In this document: in pieces, positions 1 through 7,861 of the stretch | Position numbering within the stretch: position 1 is the first letter of the stretch | Layout of the letters: each line of letters starts with the position of its first letter | Assembly: GCF_016918015.1 (NCBI RefSeq) | Contig: NZ_JAERMK010000001.1 | Location: forward strand, 80,547 to 144,546 | Source of the DNA: Glycomyces sp. YM15 | Lineage (GTDB): Bacteria > Actinomycetota > Actinomycetes > Mycobacteriales > Micromonosporaceae | Reading direction: 5' to 3' | Length of the DNA: 64,000 nucleotides | Translations under genes and position numbers: made by a program | Notes under the pieces: generated by a model | What the model saw: the letters and a program-made list of their open reading frames with translations, nothing else | The model's database searches: none | Told to the model about the DNA's origin: nothing

Positions 1-588
1 GTGGGGCTCGATTTCTCCGAGCCCGCGGTCGAGGTCGCGCGCAGTCTGGCCGTCGACATCGGGCTCGCCGACCGCGCCGCGTTCGTGGTCTCGGACGTGT
101 ACGAGGCGCCCGGGGCCGTTCCCGACGAGGACTACGACATCGTCTACACGGGGATCGGGGCGCTGTACTGGCTGCCGGACATCGAGCTCTGGGCCGAGAC
201 CGCCGCGTCGCTGGTCGCGCCCGGCGGGTTCCTGTACCTCACCGAGTTCCACCCGTTCCTGAACGTCTTCACCTGGGACGGCACGAGCGAGGTCAAGGCG
301 GACTACTTCCGCCCCGAGCCGCTGGTCACGGACGAGCCGGGCTCGTACGTCGATTTCGAGGCGGAGACGATCGACAACCTCAGCTACGCTCGGATCTACA
401 CGCTCGGCGAGATCGTGTCCTCGATCTGCGCCTCCGGGCTCCGGCTCGAGTTCCTGCACGAACACGAGGTGACGGTGTTCCAGCAGTTCCCCGAACTCGT
501 GCGGAGCGACGACGGGTACTTCAGGATGCCGGAGGGGCGGCCGCGGCTGCCGCTGATGTACTCCTTGAAGGCGTCCCGGCCCGCGTGA
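1..588 (+). CDS. SAM-dependent methyltransferase, 5'-truncated by window edge
   Basis: This is a class I (Rossmann-fold) methyltransferase; the acceptor substrate cannot be read from the sequence. The visible part opens with VGLDFSEPAVEVAR, the end of motif I where an acidic residue binds the SAM ribose. It continues with a motif II-like stretch (YDIVYTGIGALYWLPD) and a motif III-like LVAPGGFLYLTEFHP, as in UbiE/Methyltransf_11 proteins. The glycine loop that normally precedes the opening residues is missing, so the real start lies upstream of base 1 and the GTG at base 1 is internal. 195 residues are visible; the family usually has 250-280. The TGA stop at 586-588 is intact. No same-strand partner follows closely. 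Confidence 0.85.
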   Translation: MGLDFSEPAVEVARSLAVDIGLADRAAFVVSDVYEAPGAVPDEDYDIVYTGIGALYWLPDIELWAETAASLVAPGGFLYLTEFHPFLNVFTWDGTSEVKADYFRPEPLVTDEPGSYVDFEAETIDNLSYARIYTLGEIVSSICASGLRLEFLHEHEVTVFQQFPELVRSDDGYFRMPEGRPRLPLMYSLKASRPA

Positions 589-694
589 GGGCGCGGACGC
601 CCCGTTTCTCCGAGGTTCCTTTGACACTGCTCCCAGTGAGACCGGTGGTTTCGCCCGGATTATTCGGTGGACGAACAGCCAGAGGGGGCACACG

Positions 695-1645
695 GTGAGA
701 AAGCAGCAGGCGGAGACGCTGACCTACGAGGGACGGCCGTACGCGAAGCAGGACGAGGAGCTGGTCGACCAGGGCCTGCAGTTCGACATCGGTACGCTGC
801 TGAGCCGGCGCGGCGTGCTCTTCGCCGGGGCCGGCGTCGCGGTGGCGGGCCTCGCGGCCTGCGGCACCACCGATGCGGACGCGACCGAATCGGGTTCCAC
901 GGCTTCGGCCGAGGACCTGACCGAGATCCCGGAGGAGACGGCGGGCCCGTACCCGGGCGACGGTTCGAACGGCCCGGACGTGCTCGAGGAGAGCGGCGTG
1001 GTGCGCAGCGACATCCGGTCGAGCTTCGGCACCGGCAGCGCGACCGCGGAGGGCGTGCCACTGACGCTCCAGTTCACGATCTACGACATGGCGAACGGCA
1101 ACGTGCCGTTCGAGGGCGTCGCCGTCTACGCGTGGCACTGCACCCGAGACGGCGAGTACTCGATGTACGGCGAGGGCTTGGAGAACGAGAACTTCCTGCG
1201 CGGCGTGCAGATGGCCGATGCCGACGGCGTCGTGTCGTTCACGTCGATCTTCCCGGGCTGCTATTCGGGCCGCTGGCCGCATGTCCACTTCGAGGTGTAC
1301 CCGGACGAGGCGTCGATCACGGACAGCGCCAACGCGATCGCGACCTCGCAGCTCGCGTTCCCCGAGGACGTGTGCGACACCGTGTACGCGGAAGAGGGCT
1401 ACGAGACGTCCGTCGAGAACCTCTCGCGGATCTCCCTGGAGTCGGACGGCATCTTCAGTGACGACGGCGGCGAGTCCCAGATGGGGACCGTGTCCGGCGA
1501 CGTCGCGAGCGGCTACACCATCACGCTGGCGGTGGGCGTGGACACGTCGACCGAGACGGGCGGCGGCGGCAGCGCCCCGTCCGGTGGCGGAGCCCCCGGC
1601 GGGGGCGAGATGCCGTCGGGGGAGCCGCCCGCGAACAACGGCTAG
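695..1645 (+). CDS. Intradiol ring-cleavage dioxygenase, lipoprotein-type
   Basis: A 316-residue member of the protocatechuate 3,4-dioxygenase beta/intradiol family, non-haem Fe(III) enzymes that open catechol-type rings. The likely Fe ligands are Tyr155 (DGEYSMY), Tyr190, His196 and His198 (GCYSGRWPHVHF). Residues about 44-62 form a hydrophobic signal ending in the lipobox-like GLAACG, preceded by SRRGVLF, so export (possibly Tat) and lipid anchoring are inferred. The last 35 residues are Gly/Ser/Pro-rich, a flexible tail. GTG at 695 is chosen because AGAGGGGG lies 6 nt upstream. The substrate is unknown: such exported actinobacterial enzymes are not part of a protocatechuate operon, and no aromatic pathway gene is nearby. 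Confidence 0.85.
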   Translation: MRKQQAETLTYEGRPYAKQDEELVDQGLQFDIGTLLSRRGVLFAGAGVAVAGLAACGTTDADATESGSTASAEDLTEIPEETAGPYPGDGSNGPDVLEESGVVRSDIRSSFGTGSATAEGVPLTLQFTIYDMANGNVPFEGVAVYAWHCTRDGEYSMYGEGLENENFLRGVQMADADGVVSFTSIFPGCYSGRWPHVHFEVYPDEASITDSANAIATSQLAFPEDVCDTVYAEEGYETSVENLSRISLESDGIFSDDGGESQMGTVSGDVASGYTITLAVGVDTSTETGGGGSAPSGGGAPGGGEMPSGEPPANNG

Positions 1646-1655
1646 ACGCAGGTGA

Positions 1656-1684
1656 AAGGCCGCTCCCGCAACGGGAGCGGCCTT
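1656..1684. terminator. Bidirectional terminator hairpin
   Basis: A perfect 13-bp stem (AAGGCCGCTCCCG) with a 3-nt CAA loop lies 10 nt past the dioxygenase stop and just beyond the stop of the convergent VOC gene. It can serve both. Confidence 0.8.
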
Positions 1685-1725
1685 CGCGTGCGTCATCTCG
1701 GCGCACATCGAGTGCGCAGGCCGTC

Positions 1726-2346
1726 TCAGTGGAGGACCACGAGCCCGGTCTCGCCGAAGACCGTGGCCGCCAGTGAGGGCCGGTTGCCGGCCTTGACCGG
1801 GAGCTTCGCGCCGACGGCCGCGAGGTGCGGCTCGACCCGCTCGGGGTGCGGGTGCACGGCTTCGAGGCCCACGAGGGGCACGACCGGCAGGTTCGCGGCC
1901 GGGTGCGTCGTCGGTCCCCAGTCGATGAGGAACGGGACGAGACCGGTCTGGCCGCGTTCGACGTCGAGCGTGAGGTTCCAGGAGAGCTGCTCCCCGCCGG
2001 GGGTCCGGCGTGACATCGCGTGCGGCTCGCCCGGGTCGTACCCGGCCTTGCGGGAGGCGGCCACGGCGGCGTCGATGTCCTCGACACGAAGGGCCCAGGT
2101 CGCCAGGCGGGCCTCGGCGAGGCCGTCGATCCCGAAGGGCCGCGGCGCTTCCGGGGCGCCCTGTTCGAGGTCGGGGCCGATGATCTCGAGATAGCCGCCT
2201 TCGCCGAGGCCGAGCAGGAAGTTCCTGGTGCCGAGGCCGGGATGGACGCCGCCGGGGATCGGCCGGGTACCCGTGAGGCGCGCGATCTCCGCGACGGTGG
2301 CGGCGAGGTCGGGCGTGGCGAGCACGAGGTGGTCGAGTGAGGACAT
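1726..2346 (-). CDS. VOC / glyoxalase-like domain protein
   Basis: A 206-residue protein that opens with SSLDHLVLATPDLAATVAEI, the beta-alpha-beta start of vicinal-oxygen-chelate proteins; it best fits the Glyoxalase_3-like group. VOC proteins include metal-dependent lyases, dioxygenases and drug-binding proteins, and the reaction here is unknown. The start is set to ATG 2346 rather than the in-frame ATG at 2364, because TAAACT sits 7 nt upstream as a -10 box, which would give a leaderless mRNA. It lies 58 nt downstream of the TetR regulator on the same strand, so it might be cotranscribed with it as well. Confidence 0.8.
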   Translation of the reverse strand: MSSLDHLVLATPDLAATVAEIARLTGTRPIPGGVHPGLGTRNFLLGLGEGGYLEIIGPDLEQGAPEAPRPFGIDGLAEARLATWALRVEDIDAAVAASRKAGYDPGEPHAMSRRTPGGEQLSWNLTLDVERGQTGLVPFLIDWGPTTHPAANLPVVPLVGLEAVHPHPERVEPHLAAVGAKLPVKAGNRPSLAATVFGETGLVVLH

Positions 2347-2353
2347 AGGCCGC

Positions 2354-2359
2354 AGTTTA
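2354..2359 (-). promoter_or_regulatory. -10 box for leaderless VOC gene
   Basis: TAAACT followed by 7 nt and ATG. The spacing places the transcription start at the first base of the start codon. Confidence 0.5.
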
Positions 2360-2404
2360 GTCATCGTGCGCCACTGGCGTAACGGGTGCCGCGCGGGCCC
2401 CGCC

Positions 2405-3202
2405 TCAGCGGCGCTCGGGGTCGACGAGGGTCTGCAGCATGTCGTCCACGGGTTCGGCGAGGACCTTCTCGGCGGCCGCCTCGACCTCGGCTTCGCCTGG
2501 GTGCAGGTGGTATTCGACGCGGCAACCGTCGGGGCCGTACGAGGCGTCGGGCGGGGGCGGTTCGGTCTCGCGGCGCATCAGGTCGCCGATGCCGTGCTCG
2601 AGCAGCCCGAACGCGTGCTCGGCGGCGGACACGGCCGCCTCGTGGATCTCCTCGACCGGGTCGCCGGCGAGCAGCCGCCGGACGTTGACCTCGACGAGGA
2701 TGTGCTGGGTGTGGAGCAGCTGGGAGGCGACCAGGCGCGAGGTGAGCGGGGCGTTCCCCTCCTCGATGAGCGCCTCGGCCAGCAGCCCCGCCGACTGCCG
2801 GCGGTAGTCCATGGCTTTGATGAACAGGGACGGTGTGGCGACCAGGAGGCGCTGCACCCGCAGGAACACCGGGTTGTCCGACAGACCCACCTGGGGCGCA
2901 CGGCGCTCCAGCAGGTGGAGGTAGTGGCCGCACAGGGCCTCGTGCGGGGTGCTCCCGACGGGGCGCTCGCGCACGATCCGGGCGGCGTCGCCCGTGTGGT
3001 GCTTCATGCCTCCGATGACGAGGTCTTCCTTCGTCGGGAAGTAGTTGAACACCGTGGCTTTGGAGACCTCGGCCGCAGCGGCGATCTCGGCCACGGACAC
3101 GTCCTCGAACCCGCTCTCCTCGAACAGCTCGAGGGCGGTCTTCCTCAACAGCTCCCAGGTCGCGTTCTTCTTGCGTTCGCGCAGCCCCGCCTTGTGTTCC
3201 AC
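2405..3202 (-). CDS. TetR-family transcriptional regulator
   Basis: A 265-residue regulator. The N-terminal helix-turn-helix is clear (ALELFEESGFEDVSVAEIAAAAEVSKATVFNYF, shown here only as the family signature of about residues 18-50, ending in the typical FNYFPTKEDL). The C-terminal half is the variable ligand-binding domain. It is divergent from the ABC exporter pair, the classical arrangement of a repressor controlling efflux, so it probably represses the exporter and itself. GTG 3202 is preferred over the in-frame TTG at 3223 because TACAGT lies exactly 6 nt before it, a leaderless start. The ligand is not predictable. Confidence 0.88.
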   Translation of the reverse strand: MEHKAGLRERKKNATWELLRKTALELFEESGFEDVSVAEIAAAAEVSKATVFNYFPTKEDLVIGGMKHHTGDAARIVRERPVGSTPHEALCGHYLHLLERRAPQVGLSDNPVFLRVQRLLVATPSLFIKAMDYRRQSAGLLAEALIEEGNAPLTSRLVASQLLHTQHILVEVNVRRLLAGDPVEEIHEAAVSAAEHAFGLLEHGIGDLMRRETEPPPPDASYGPDGCRVEYHLHPGEAEVEAAAEKVLAEPVDDMLQTLVDPERR

Positions 3203-3208
3203 TCGTTC

Positions 3209-3273
3209 ACTGTACCAGATCAAAATCTGAACCGGGAAAAAACTTGTACCGGGTCAAATTCCACTGCTATCCT
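3209..3273. promoter_or_regulatory. Divergent promoters with direct-repeat operator candidate (tetR / ABC exporter)
   Basis: Two copies of a 17-nt sequence, TGTACCAGATCAAAATC at 3211-3227 and TGTACCGGGTCAAATTC at 3245-3261, match at 14 of 17 positions and are 34 bp apart (about three helical turns). The first overlaps the -10 box of tetR (TACAGT on the minus strand, 3209-3214). The second covers the -35/spacer of the exporter promoter, whose -10 is TATCCT at 3268-3273. Their position suggests joint repression by the TetR protein; binding is inferred. Confidence 0.55.
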
Positions 3274-3280
3274 CGACGAC

Positions 3281-5080
3281 ATGACAGGAAGACCACCCGC
3301 ACCCCCGAAATCGGCGGACCCGGACGAGGAGGCCGCACCCGAGGGCTCGATCGTCCGGCTCCTCGCCGAATACCTCCGGCCCCACCGCCGCACCCTCGCC
3401 ATCACCGTCGCACTCCAGATCGCCGGCACCATCGCGTCCCTCTACGTGCCCACCCTCAACGCCGACCTCGTCAACCACGGCGTCGCCACCGGCGACACCG
3501 GATACGTGCTGCGCCACGGCGCGTTCATGCTCGCCGTCACCGTCGTCCAGATCGCCGCCTCCGGCTTCGCCGTCTACTTCGGCGCCCGCACCGCGATGGG
3601 CCTCGGCCGCGACCTCCGCGCCGACCTCTTCACGCAGGTGCAGCGATTCTCCGCCGCCGAGATGGACCGCTTCGGCGCACCCTCGCTCATCACCCGCGCC
3701 ACCAACGACATCACGCAGATCGTGACCATGCTCGTCATGGCGCTCACCCTGCTCCTCACCGCGCCCATCGCCGCCTTCGGCGGCCTCGCGCTCGCGCTGA
3801 GCCTCGACGTGCCCATGACCGGCGTGCTCCTCGCGGCCATCCCCGTCGTCGCCGTCGCCATCTCCTTCATCGTCCTCGCGATGGTCCCGGCGAGTCGGGT
3901 CATGCAGCGGTGCATCGACGGCATCAACCGCGTCATGCGCGAGCACATCACCGGCATCCGCGTCATCCGCGCCTTCGTCCGCGACGACCACGAGCAGCGC
4001 CGCTTCAGCGAGGCCAACGCCGAACTCACCGAGGCGTCCCTCAAAGTCGGCCGCGTCCAGGCCTTCTTCGGCGCCACCGCGATGCTGTTGGGCAACCTCA
4101 CCTCGATCGCCATCGTCTGGATCGGCGCCGGCCGCATCGCCGCCGGCACCATGCAGATCGGCGACCTCATCGCCTTCCTCACCTACGCCGGGATGATCCT
4201 CGGCGCGGTCATGATGTCCATGGGCGTGTTCATGATGGCCCCGCGCGCCAAGGTCGCCGCCGGGCGCATCCGCGAGGTCCTCGACACGACCCCGAGCATC
4301 GCGAACCCCGCCGAACCGGTCACCGAACTCGCCGGGCTCGGCGAACTCGAACTCGAGGGCGTGAGCTTCCGGTACGCGGGAGCCGAGGAGGCCGTCCTCC
4401 GCGACGTCGACCTCATCGCCAGGCCCGGCGAGACCACCGCCGTCATCGGCTCCACCGGCGCGGGCAAGACCACCCTGCTCCACCTCATCCCCCGTCTGTT
4501 CGACGTGGACGCGGGAACCGTCCGCGTCGACGGCGTCGACGTCCGCGAAATGGACCGGGCCCTCATCGCCCGCACCATCGGACTCGTCCCCCAACGCGCC
4601 TACCTGTTCTCCGGCACCATCGCCTCCAACCTGCGCTACGGCGACCCCGACGCGAGCGACGACGACCTCTGGCACGCACTCGAGACCGCCCAGGCGGCCG
4701 ACTTCGTGCGCGCCATGCCCGACGGACTCGACACCGTCATCGGCCAGGGCGGCACCACCGTCTCGGGCGGACAGCGCCAGCGCCTGGCCATCGCCCGGAC
4801 CCTGGTGGCACGCCCCAAGGTCTACCTCTTCGACGACTCGTTCTCCGCGCTCGACACCGCCACCGACGCGGCCCTGCGGGCCGCGCTCGCGACCGACATC
4901 GCCGACGCCGCCCAAGTGATCGTCGCCCAACGGGTCTCGACCATCCGCGACGCCGACCGCATCGTCGTGCTCGACGCCGGGCGCGTGGCCGGCACCGGCA
5001 CCCACGAGGAGCTGCTCGCCGGCAACGCGGTGTACGCCGAGATCGTCAATTCCCAACTCACCCTTCAGGAGGCGCTGTGA
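3281..5080 (+). CDS. ABC transporter, fused permease/ATPase (exporter type), first half of pair
   Basis: A 599-residue half-transporter. About six membrane helices lie in residues 25-320 (for example LAITVALQIAGTIASLYV). A nucleotide-binding domain follows, with Walker A GSTGAGKTT near residue 390, signature VSGGQRQR and Walker B VYLFDDSFSALD. It has the exporter domain order of MsbA/LmrA/BmrA-type proteins. In the Walker B region the usual DEA is DDS, so the catalytic Glu is Asp; this often marks the degenerate ATP site of a heterodimer. It therefore likely pairs with the next gene, which keeps DEAT. The start ATG 3281 follows TATCCT by 7 nt, so the operon mRNA appears leaderless. The substrate may be a drug or lipid. 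Confidence 0.9.
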   Translation: MTGRPPAPPKSADPDEEAAPEGSIVRLLAEYLRPHRRTLAITVALQIAGTIASLYVPTLNADLVNHGVATGDTGYVLRHGAFMLAVTVVQIAASGFAVYFGARTAMGLGRDLRADLFTQVQRFSAAEMDRFGAPSLITRATNDITQIVTMLVMALTLLLTAPIAAFGGLALALSLDVPMTGVLLAAIPVVAVAISFIVLAMVPASRVMQRCIDGINRVMREHITGIRVIRAFVRDDHEQRRFSEANAELTEASLKVGRVQAFFGATAMLLGNLTSIAIVWIGAGRIAAGTMQIGDLIAFLTYAGMILGAVMMSMGVFMMAPRAKVAAGRIREVLDTTPSIANPAEPVTELAGLGELELEGVSFRYAGAEEAVLRDVDLIARPGETTAVIGSTGAGKTTLLHLIPRLFDVDAGTVRVDGVDVREMDRALIARTIGLVPQRAYLFSGTIASNLRYGDPDASDDDLWHALETAQAADFVRAMPDGLDTVIGQGGTTVSGGQRQRLAIARTLVARPKVYLFDDSFSALDTATDAALRAALATDIADAAQVIVAQRVSTIRDADRIVVLDAGRVAGTGTHEELLAGNAVYAEIVNSQLTLQEAL

Positions 5081-5082
5081 CC

Positions 5083-6906
5083 ATGATGGGACCCAGGCCG
5101 GGCGGTCCGGCCGCGGCCAAAGCGGAGGACTTCCGCGGCACCGTCCGCCGCATCCTCGACCTGCTGCGCCGCAACCCGCTGCGCCTCGCCTCGGTGGTCG
5201 GCTTCGGCGTCCTCATGGTGTGCGGCATGCTGTCGATCCCCACGGTGCTCGGGCGCGCCACGGACCTCGTGATCGAGGGCGCGTCCTCGGGCGGCCTGGA
5301 CTTCGCGGCCCTGGCACGGATGCTGGGGCTGGCGGTCGCGCTGGCCTTGGGAACCTTCGCCATCACCGTGGTCAACGGCCGCACGATCGCGAAGCTCGCG
5401 CAGGACATGGCGTTCGAGCTGCGGGCGGAGGCCGACCGGAAGATCTCGGCGCTGCCGTTGCGGTACTTCGACTCCCGTTCGCGCGGCGAGGTGCTCTCGC
5501 GGGTCACCAACGACATCGACAACCTGACGCAGACCGTGGGGCAGGTGACCCAGCGGATCGTGCAGGGCCTGCTGTTCCTCATCGGCGTGCCGATCATGAT
5601 GCTCACGATCTCGCCGCTGCTCACCTTGGTCGTGCTCCTCACGATGCCGCTCACGGTGATCGCGGCGCGGGCCATCGGTAGGCGCAGCCAGCCGCGGTTC
5701 GCCGAGCAGTGGGCGACGACGGGGAAGCTCAACGGGCATGTGGAGGAGATGATCACCGGGCACCAGCTCGTGACCCTCTTCGGCCGCCAGAAGCAGGGCG
5801 CGGCCCGCTTCAAGGCCCATAACCAGGAGCTGTACGAGCACACCGTGCGCGCCCAGTGGGTGGCGGGCCTGCTCGGCCCGGCGATGGCCTTCCTCGGTTC
5901 GGTCACGTACGTGCTGGTGGCCGTGGTCGGCGGTCTCCAGGTGGCCGCGGCGGTGCTCACCTTCGGGCAGATCCAGGCGTTCATCCAGTACACCGGGCAG
6001 TTCTCGAACCCGCTGAACATGCTGGCGGGCATGTTCGGCCAGATCCAGTCGGCGGTCGCCTCGGGTGAGCGCGTCTTCGAGTTCCTCGACGCCCGAGAGC
6101 AGCGGCCCGATCCCGCGGGCACCGGCACCGAGCTCGACACCGTGCTCGGGAAGGTCGCGTTCGAGGACGTCTCGTTCCGGTACCTGGAGGACGAGCCGCT
6201 CATCGAGCACCTGTGGCTCTCGGCCGAGCCGGGCCAGACCGTGGCGATCGTCGGTCCGACGGGCGCGGGCAAGACCACGCTCGTCAATCTGCTCATGCGC
6301 TTCTACGACCTCGACGCGGGCCGGATCACGGTCGACGGGGTCGACGTCTCCACGATCGAGCGCGAGCGGATGCGACGGCGCATCGGCATGGTCCTGCAGG
6401 ACACGTGGCTGTTCGACGGCACCATCGCCGAGAACATCGCCTACGGGAAGCCCGAGGCCACCCGCGAAGCGGTGGTCGCGGCCGCTTCGGCGGCGCACGC
6501 GGACCACTTCATCCGGACGCTCCCCGAGGGCTACGACACCGTCGTCGGCGCCGAAGAGGGCAGCCTGAGCGCCGGAGAGCGGCAGCTCGTGACCATCGCT
6601 CGGGCGTTCCTGATCGACCCGTCGATCCTGATCCTCGACGAGGCCACGAGCTCGGTCGACACGCGCACCGAGATGCTCGTGCAACAGGGGATGGTCGCGT
6701 TGCGGCAGGGCCGCACGAGTTTCGTGATCGCCCACCGCCTCTCGACCATCCGCGACGCCGACGTGATCGTGGTGATGGAGCACGGCCGTGTCGTCGAGCA
6801 GGGCGACCACGACGCGCTCCTCGCCTCCGGCGGCGCCTACGCCCGCCTCTATGAGGCCCAGTTCGCGCAGCCCGCGGTCGAGGAGGAGACCCCGGCAGGC
6901 GCCTGA
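5083..6906 (+). CDS. ABC transporter, fused permease/ATPase, second half of pair
   Basis: A 607-residue exporter-type half-transporter with membrane helices in residues 35-330 (VVGFGVLMVCGMLSIPTVL and others). Its ATPase domain has Walker A GPTGAGKTT, signature LSAGERQL, Walker B LILDEATSSVD and an H-loop (IAHRLSTI). All catalytic elements are canonical, complementing the degenerate site of its partner, so an asymmetric heterodimer is likely. AGGAGG at 5067-5072 serves ATG 5083 (10 nt). A GTG at 5077 overlapping the upstream stop as GTGA is an equally usable start two codons earlier. The coupling indicates one operon. Confidence 0.9.
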   Translation: MMGPRPGGPAAAKAEDFRGTVRRILDLLRRNPLRLASVVGFGVLMVCGMLSIPTVLGRATDLVIEGASSGGLDFAALARMLGLAVALALGTFAITVVNGRTIAKLAQDMAFELRAEADRKISALPLRYFDSRSRGEVLSRVTNDIDNLTQTVGQVTQRIVQGLLFLIGVPIMMLTISPLLTLVVLLTMPLTVIAARAIGRRSQPRFAEQWATTGKLNGHVEEMITGHQLVTLFGRQKQGAARFKAHNQELYEHTVRAQWVAGLLGPAMAFLGSVTYVLVAVVGGLQVAAAVLTFGQIQAFIQYTGQFSNPLNMLAGMFGQIQSAVASGERVFEFLDAREQRPDPAGTGTELDTVLGKVAFEDVSFRYLEDEPLIEHLWLSAEPGQTVAIVGPTGAGKTTLVNLLMRFYDLDAGRITVDGVDVSTIERERMRRRIGMVLQDTWLFDGTIAENIAYGKPEATREAVVAAASAAHADHFIRTLPEGYDTVVGAEEGSLSAGERQLVTIARAFLIDPSILILDEATSSVDTRTEMLVQQGMVALRQGRTSFVIAHRLSTIRDADVIVVMEHGRVVEQGDHDALLASGGAYARLYEAQFAQPAVEEETPAGA

Positions 6907-6965
6907 ACGAACTCATCGCGGCTGCGGCCGCAGCGGGAACGGCCGGGAGACCGGGATCCGCGCCA

Positions 6966-6999
6966 CCGGCGGGCCGGGGCTTGCGCCTCGGCCCGCCGG
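6966..6999 (+). terminator. Terminator after ABC exporter operon
   Basis: A perfect 11-bp stem, CCGGCGGGCCG with CGGCCCGCCGG, and a 12-nt loop, 60 nt past the stop. No T-run follows. Confidence 0.5.
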
Positions 7000-7149
7000 G
7001 AACGACCGTCACCGCCCCGCCGCCATCGCAGGCGGCTCCCGCCCTGGGCGGGACTCGATGAACGAGCCCCCGCAACCCTCGGTTCCTCGTCGCAGGGCAG
7101 GCGCAGGGCACATTTTCTGCGTGACCCGTACACCGGCAGCGAGGCGATT

Positions 7150-7155
7150 TACGGT
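7150..7155 (+). promoter_or_regulatory. -10 box for leaderless MBL-fold gene
   Basis: TACGGT, then 6 nt, then ATG 7162. Confidence 0.5.
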
Positions 7156-7161
7156 GAACGT

Positions 7162-7782
7162 ATGCGACTCACCAAATTCGGCCACTCCTGCGTCCGGTTC
7201 GACACCGACGGCGGTGCCCTCGTGATCGACCCGGGCGTCTTCTCCGACCCCGCGGCCCTCGACGGCGCCGACGCCGTGTTCATCACCCACCAACACGCCG
7301 ACCACTGCAACGACCCCGAGCTGCGGCGGCTCCTCGAAGACCAGCCCGAGACCGTGATCTACGGGCCCGAATCACTCGCGGAGGTGCTCGGGAACCTCCC
7401 GTTCACGACCGTGAGCGCGGGCGACACGATCCAGGTGGCGGGCACCGAGGTCAAGGTCGTCGGCAGGCATCACGCGGTGGTCCACCCGGACCTCCCGGTG
7501 GTCCCGAACGTCGGCTACCTCGTTGACGGCGTCTTCCATCCCGGCGACGCCCTCACGGTCCCCGACCATCCGGTCCGGGTGCTGCTGGCGCCGGTTGCCG
7601 CGCCCTGGCTGAAACTCTCCGAGGCCGTCGACTTCATCCGCCTGGTCGACGCGCCGGTCGTGCACCCGATCCACGACGCGATCCTCAGCAAGGACGGCAT
7701 CACCATCGTCGACCGCAATCTCGTCAACCTCATCGGCGACCCGTTCCAGCGCATCGCCGACGGCGACACCGTCACCCTCTGA
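7162..7782 (+). CDS. MBL-fold metal-dependent hydrolase (UlaG-like)
   Basis: A 206-residue metallo-beta-lactamase-fold protein. The metal-binding motif THQHADH is at about residues 37-43, with further ligands in GRHHAVVHPDLP and in the late VVHPIHDA. The short N-terminus MRLTKFGHSCVRFD is typical of the UlaG/YtnP-like 'beta-lactamase superfamily domain' group, whose members hydrolyse lactones or phosphodiesters; the substrate here is unknown. A -10 box directly before ATG and no ribosome binding site indicate a leaderless message. It stands alone: the ECF transporter genes next door are convergent. Confidence 0.85.
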   Translation: MRLTKFGHSCVRFDTDGGALVIDPGVFSDPAALDGADAVFITHQHADHCNDPELRRLLEDQPETVIYGPESLAEVLGNLPFTTVSAGDTIQVAGTEVKVVGRHHAVVHPDLPVVPNVGYLVDGVFHPGDALTVPDHPVRVLLAPVAAPWLKLSEAVDFIRLVDAPVVHPIHDAILSKDGITIVDRNLVNLIGDPFQRIADGDTVTL

Positions 7783-7803
7783 GGGACCGCCCACAATGGG
7801 CCC

Positions 7804-7820
7804 GGCACGAATGTCGTGCC
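7804..7820. terminator. Short hairpin between convergent genes
   Basis: GGCACGA, loop ATG, TCGTGCC: a 7-bp perfect stem between the MBL-fold gene and the ECF transporter operon end. It is short for a terminator. Confidence 0.4.
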
Positions 7821-7861
7821 CGGTCACCGTCCCCCTGCGACGCGCCGATTCCCGGGCCCGC

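Noticed and set aside
5065..6810. Reverse frame opposite the second ABC exporter gene
   Set aside because: His/Asp/Arg-rich shadow translation with no motif.
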